NCBI GenBank assembly: GCA_947383275.1
Contig: CANDCW010000119.1
Location: 1-5,918, forward strand
DNA length: 5,918 nt
From: an uncultured Bacillota bacterium
GTDB lineage: Bacteria; Bacillota; Clostridia; Oscillospirales; Oscillospiraceae
Direction of reading: 5' to 3'
The notes beneath the pieces are model-generated. The model searched no databases. It was not told where the DNA came from and was given only the letters and a program-made list of their open reading frames with translations. This document shows, piece after piece, positions 4,940-5,918 of this stretch. Made by a program: the position numbers and the translations under genes. Every line of letters starts with the position of its first letter. The stretch's first letter is position 1.

Positions 4940-5918
4940 TCACTCCTCGATCTCACCAGTCAAGTCTCCATCGGAGGCTCCAGTAATGTGTACATTGACA
5001 AACTCCCCGGCCGGGATCACCCCGGCAGCGGTAAACAGGACCCGGCCATCGATGTCCACCGAATCGGCATAGGTACGGCCCGCGTAACAACCCGCCTCAG
5101 CGTCAAAGCCCTCGCAGAGGACTTCCATCACAGTGCCCAACCGCTCCTCGTTGTATCCGTCCATAATCCGAGACTGGAGCTCCACCACCAGCTCTACCCT
5201 GCGCGCGGCCGCCTCCGGGGCCACTTGTCCATCCATGGCAACGGCCAGCGTCCCCTCCTCGGGGGAGAACTGGAACACCCCTACCCGCTGAAGCTTCTGC
5301 TCCTGCAGGAAAGCGCATAGCTCCTCGAACTCCTCCTCTCCCTCGCCGGGCAAGCCGCAGATCAGGGAGGTGCGGATCACTATGTCAGGCATTGCCGCAC
5401 GCAGCTTGGCAAACAGCGCCTCCAGCTCCGCTTTTGTGGTCCGGCGGCGCATTCGGGCCAGAATCGCATCGTTGCAGTGCTGGATGGGGATGTCCAAGTA
5501 GTGGAGTACCTTGGGCTGGGAGGCAATTACGCCGATGAGCTCATCGGTAACGGCCTCAGGGTACAAGTAATGGAGCCGTATCCAGTGGAAATCCAGCTTG
5601 CACAGCTCCTCCACCAGACGGGCCAGTGAGGACTTTTCCGACAAATCCAGCCCATACCGGGTGATGTCCTGAGCAATGACAATGAGCTCCTTCACCCCGG
5701 AGTCCGCCAGCTTTTTTGCTTCGGACAGCAGGACCTCCATGGACCGGCTGCGGTATCTGCCCCGCAGCTGGGGGATCACGCAGAACGCGCAGCCGTTGCT
5801 GCAGCCTTCGGCAATTTTTAAGTAGGCCGTGTAGGGCGGCGTGGTAACCAGCCGTTCGCCATCCTCATAGGTATGGTGGATACTGGAAAAGTATTCCGGC
5901 CTTTCCCCCGCCATCAGC
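4940..5918 (-). CDS. rimO: Ribosomal protein uS12 methylthiotransferase RimO (N-terminus outside window)
   Basis: A radical-SAM enzyme with two iron-sulfur clusters that adds a methylthio group to a conserved aspartate of ribosomal protein S12. The frame is open to the right edge. Counting from the first visible methionine (5914), the radical-SAM cysteines are C38, C42 and C45 in CSNGCAFC, followed by VIPQLRGRYRSR, typical of RimO/MiaB. Further landmarks are IAQDITRYGLDL (78-89), WIRLHYLYPE, LDIPIQHCND, MRRRTT and TSLICGLPGEGEEEF. The C-terminal TRAM domain (about 255-324) ends with PAGEFVNVHITGASDGDLTG. About 110-130 residues of the N-terminal UPF0004 domain, with the second cluster's cysteines, lie beyond the window. 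RimO is preferred over MiaB or MtaB because of the YLKIAEGCSNGCAFC and QDITRYG context and the link to pgsA, a common Firmicutes order. The operon promoter is not in the window. Confidence 0.92.
   Translation of the reverse strand, partial: LMAGERPEYFSSIHHTYEDGERLVTTPPYTAYLKIAEGCSNGCAFCVIPQLRGRYRSRSMEVLLSEAKKLADSGVKELIVIAQDITRYGLDLSEKSSLARLVEELCKLDFHWIRLHYLYPEAVTDELIGVIASQPKVLHYLDIPIQHCNDAILARMRRRTTKAELEALFAKLRAAMPDIVIRTSLICGLPGEGEEEFEELCAFLQEQKLQRVGVFQFSPEEGTLAVAMDGQVAPEAAARRVELVVELQSRIMDGYNEERLGTVMEVLCEGFDAEAGCYAGRTYADSVDIDGRVLFTAAGVIPAGEFVNVHITGASDGDLTGEIEE
4943..4948 (-). promoter_or_regulatory. pgsA ribosome binding site inside the end of rimO
   Basis: GAGGAG encodes the last two glutamates of RimO and lies 9 bases before the pgsA ATG at 4933. 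This arrangement suggests translational coupling between the two genes and decides the pgsA start. Confidence 0.7.

Noticed and set aside
3596..5320. A 574-codon plus-strand open frame across yitT, pgsA and rimO
   Set aside because: It is antisense to three well-recognised genes, is rich in His, Gln and Gly as expected for a shadow of GC-biased codons, and shows no domain or ribosome binding site.

Overview
The window looks like chromosomal DNA from a GC-rich anaerobic Clostridia species. A gut Oscillospiraceae member of the Flavonifractor / Oscillibacter / Intestinimonas type is my best guess. The reasons are a glutaconate CoA-transferase gene of the amino-acid-fermentation type, a secreted RCC1-repeat protein ending in the 'YKIDGSNYFKLRDL' stalk-type domain common in these bacteria, strong AGGAGG ribosome binding sites, a YitT protein, and GC-biased codons. 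The genus is inferred from protein style only.

Layout. Positions 1-644 (minus) hold the first two thirds of gctA, the A subunit of glutaconate CoA-transferase; its 3' end lies outside the window. Positions 645-855 are a divergent control region. It carries a convincing plus-strand promoter with an extended -10, a weaker minus-strand promoter candidate for gctA, an imperfect direct repeat and two short inverted repeats. Positions 856-1698 (plus) encode an AraC-family regulator with an N-terminal cupin-like sensor, starting at TTG. A 79-base gap containing mutually exclusive hairpins leads to 1778-3475 (plus), a secreted seven-repeat RCC1 beta-propeller with a C-terminal stalk-type domain. A strong hairpin at 3483-3511 ends this gene and also serves the convergent operon. 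On the minus strand, reading from the right edge, come rimO (5918-4940, N-terminus outside the window), pgsA (4933-4409) and a yitT-family gene (4396-3518). They are separated by only 6 and 12 bases and look like one operon.

How the genes relate. The regulator is transcribed away from gctA and is the natural candidate to control it, in the pathway from glutamate through 2-hydroxyglutarate and glutaconyl-CoA to crotonyl-CoA and butyrate. That link is inferred from position. The RCC1 protein follows the regulator on the same strand with no intrinsic terminator between them, so partial co-transcription is possible. The rimO-pgsA pair is a common housekeeping arrangement in Firmicutes (tRNA/ribosome modification next to phospholipid synthesis); the YitT membrane protein is a less fixed neighbour.

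I see no mobile element, CRISPR array, tRNA, rRNA or clear undescribed multi-gene system. The least ordinary items are the RCC1 propeller with a partly duplicated fifth repeat, the switch-like hairpins in front of it, and the repeat-rich araC/gctA control region.
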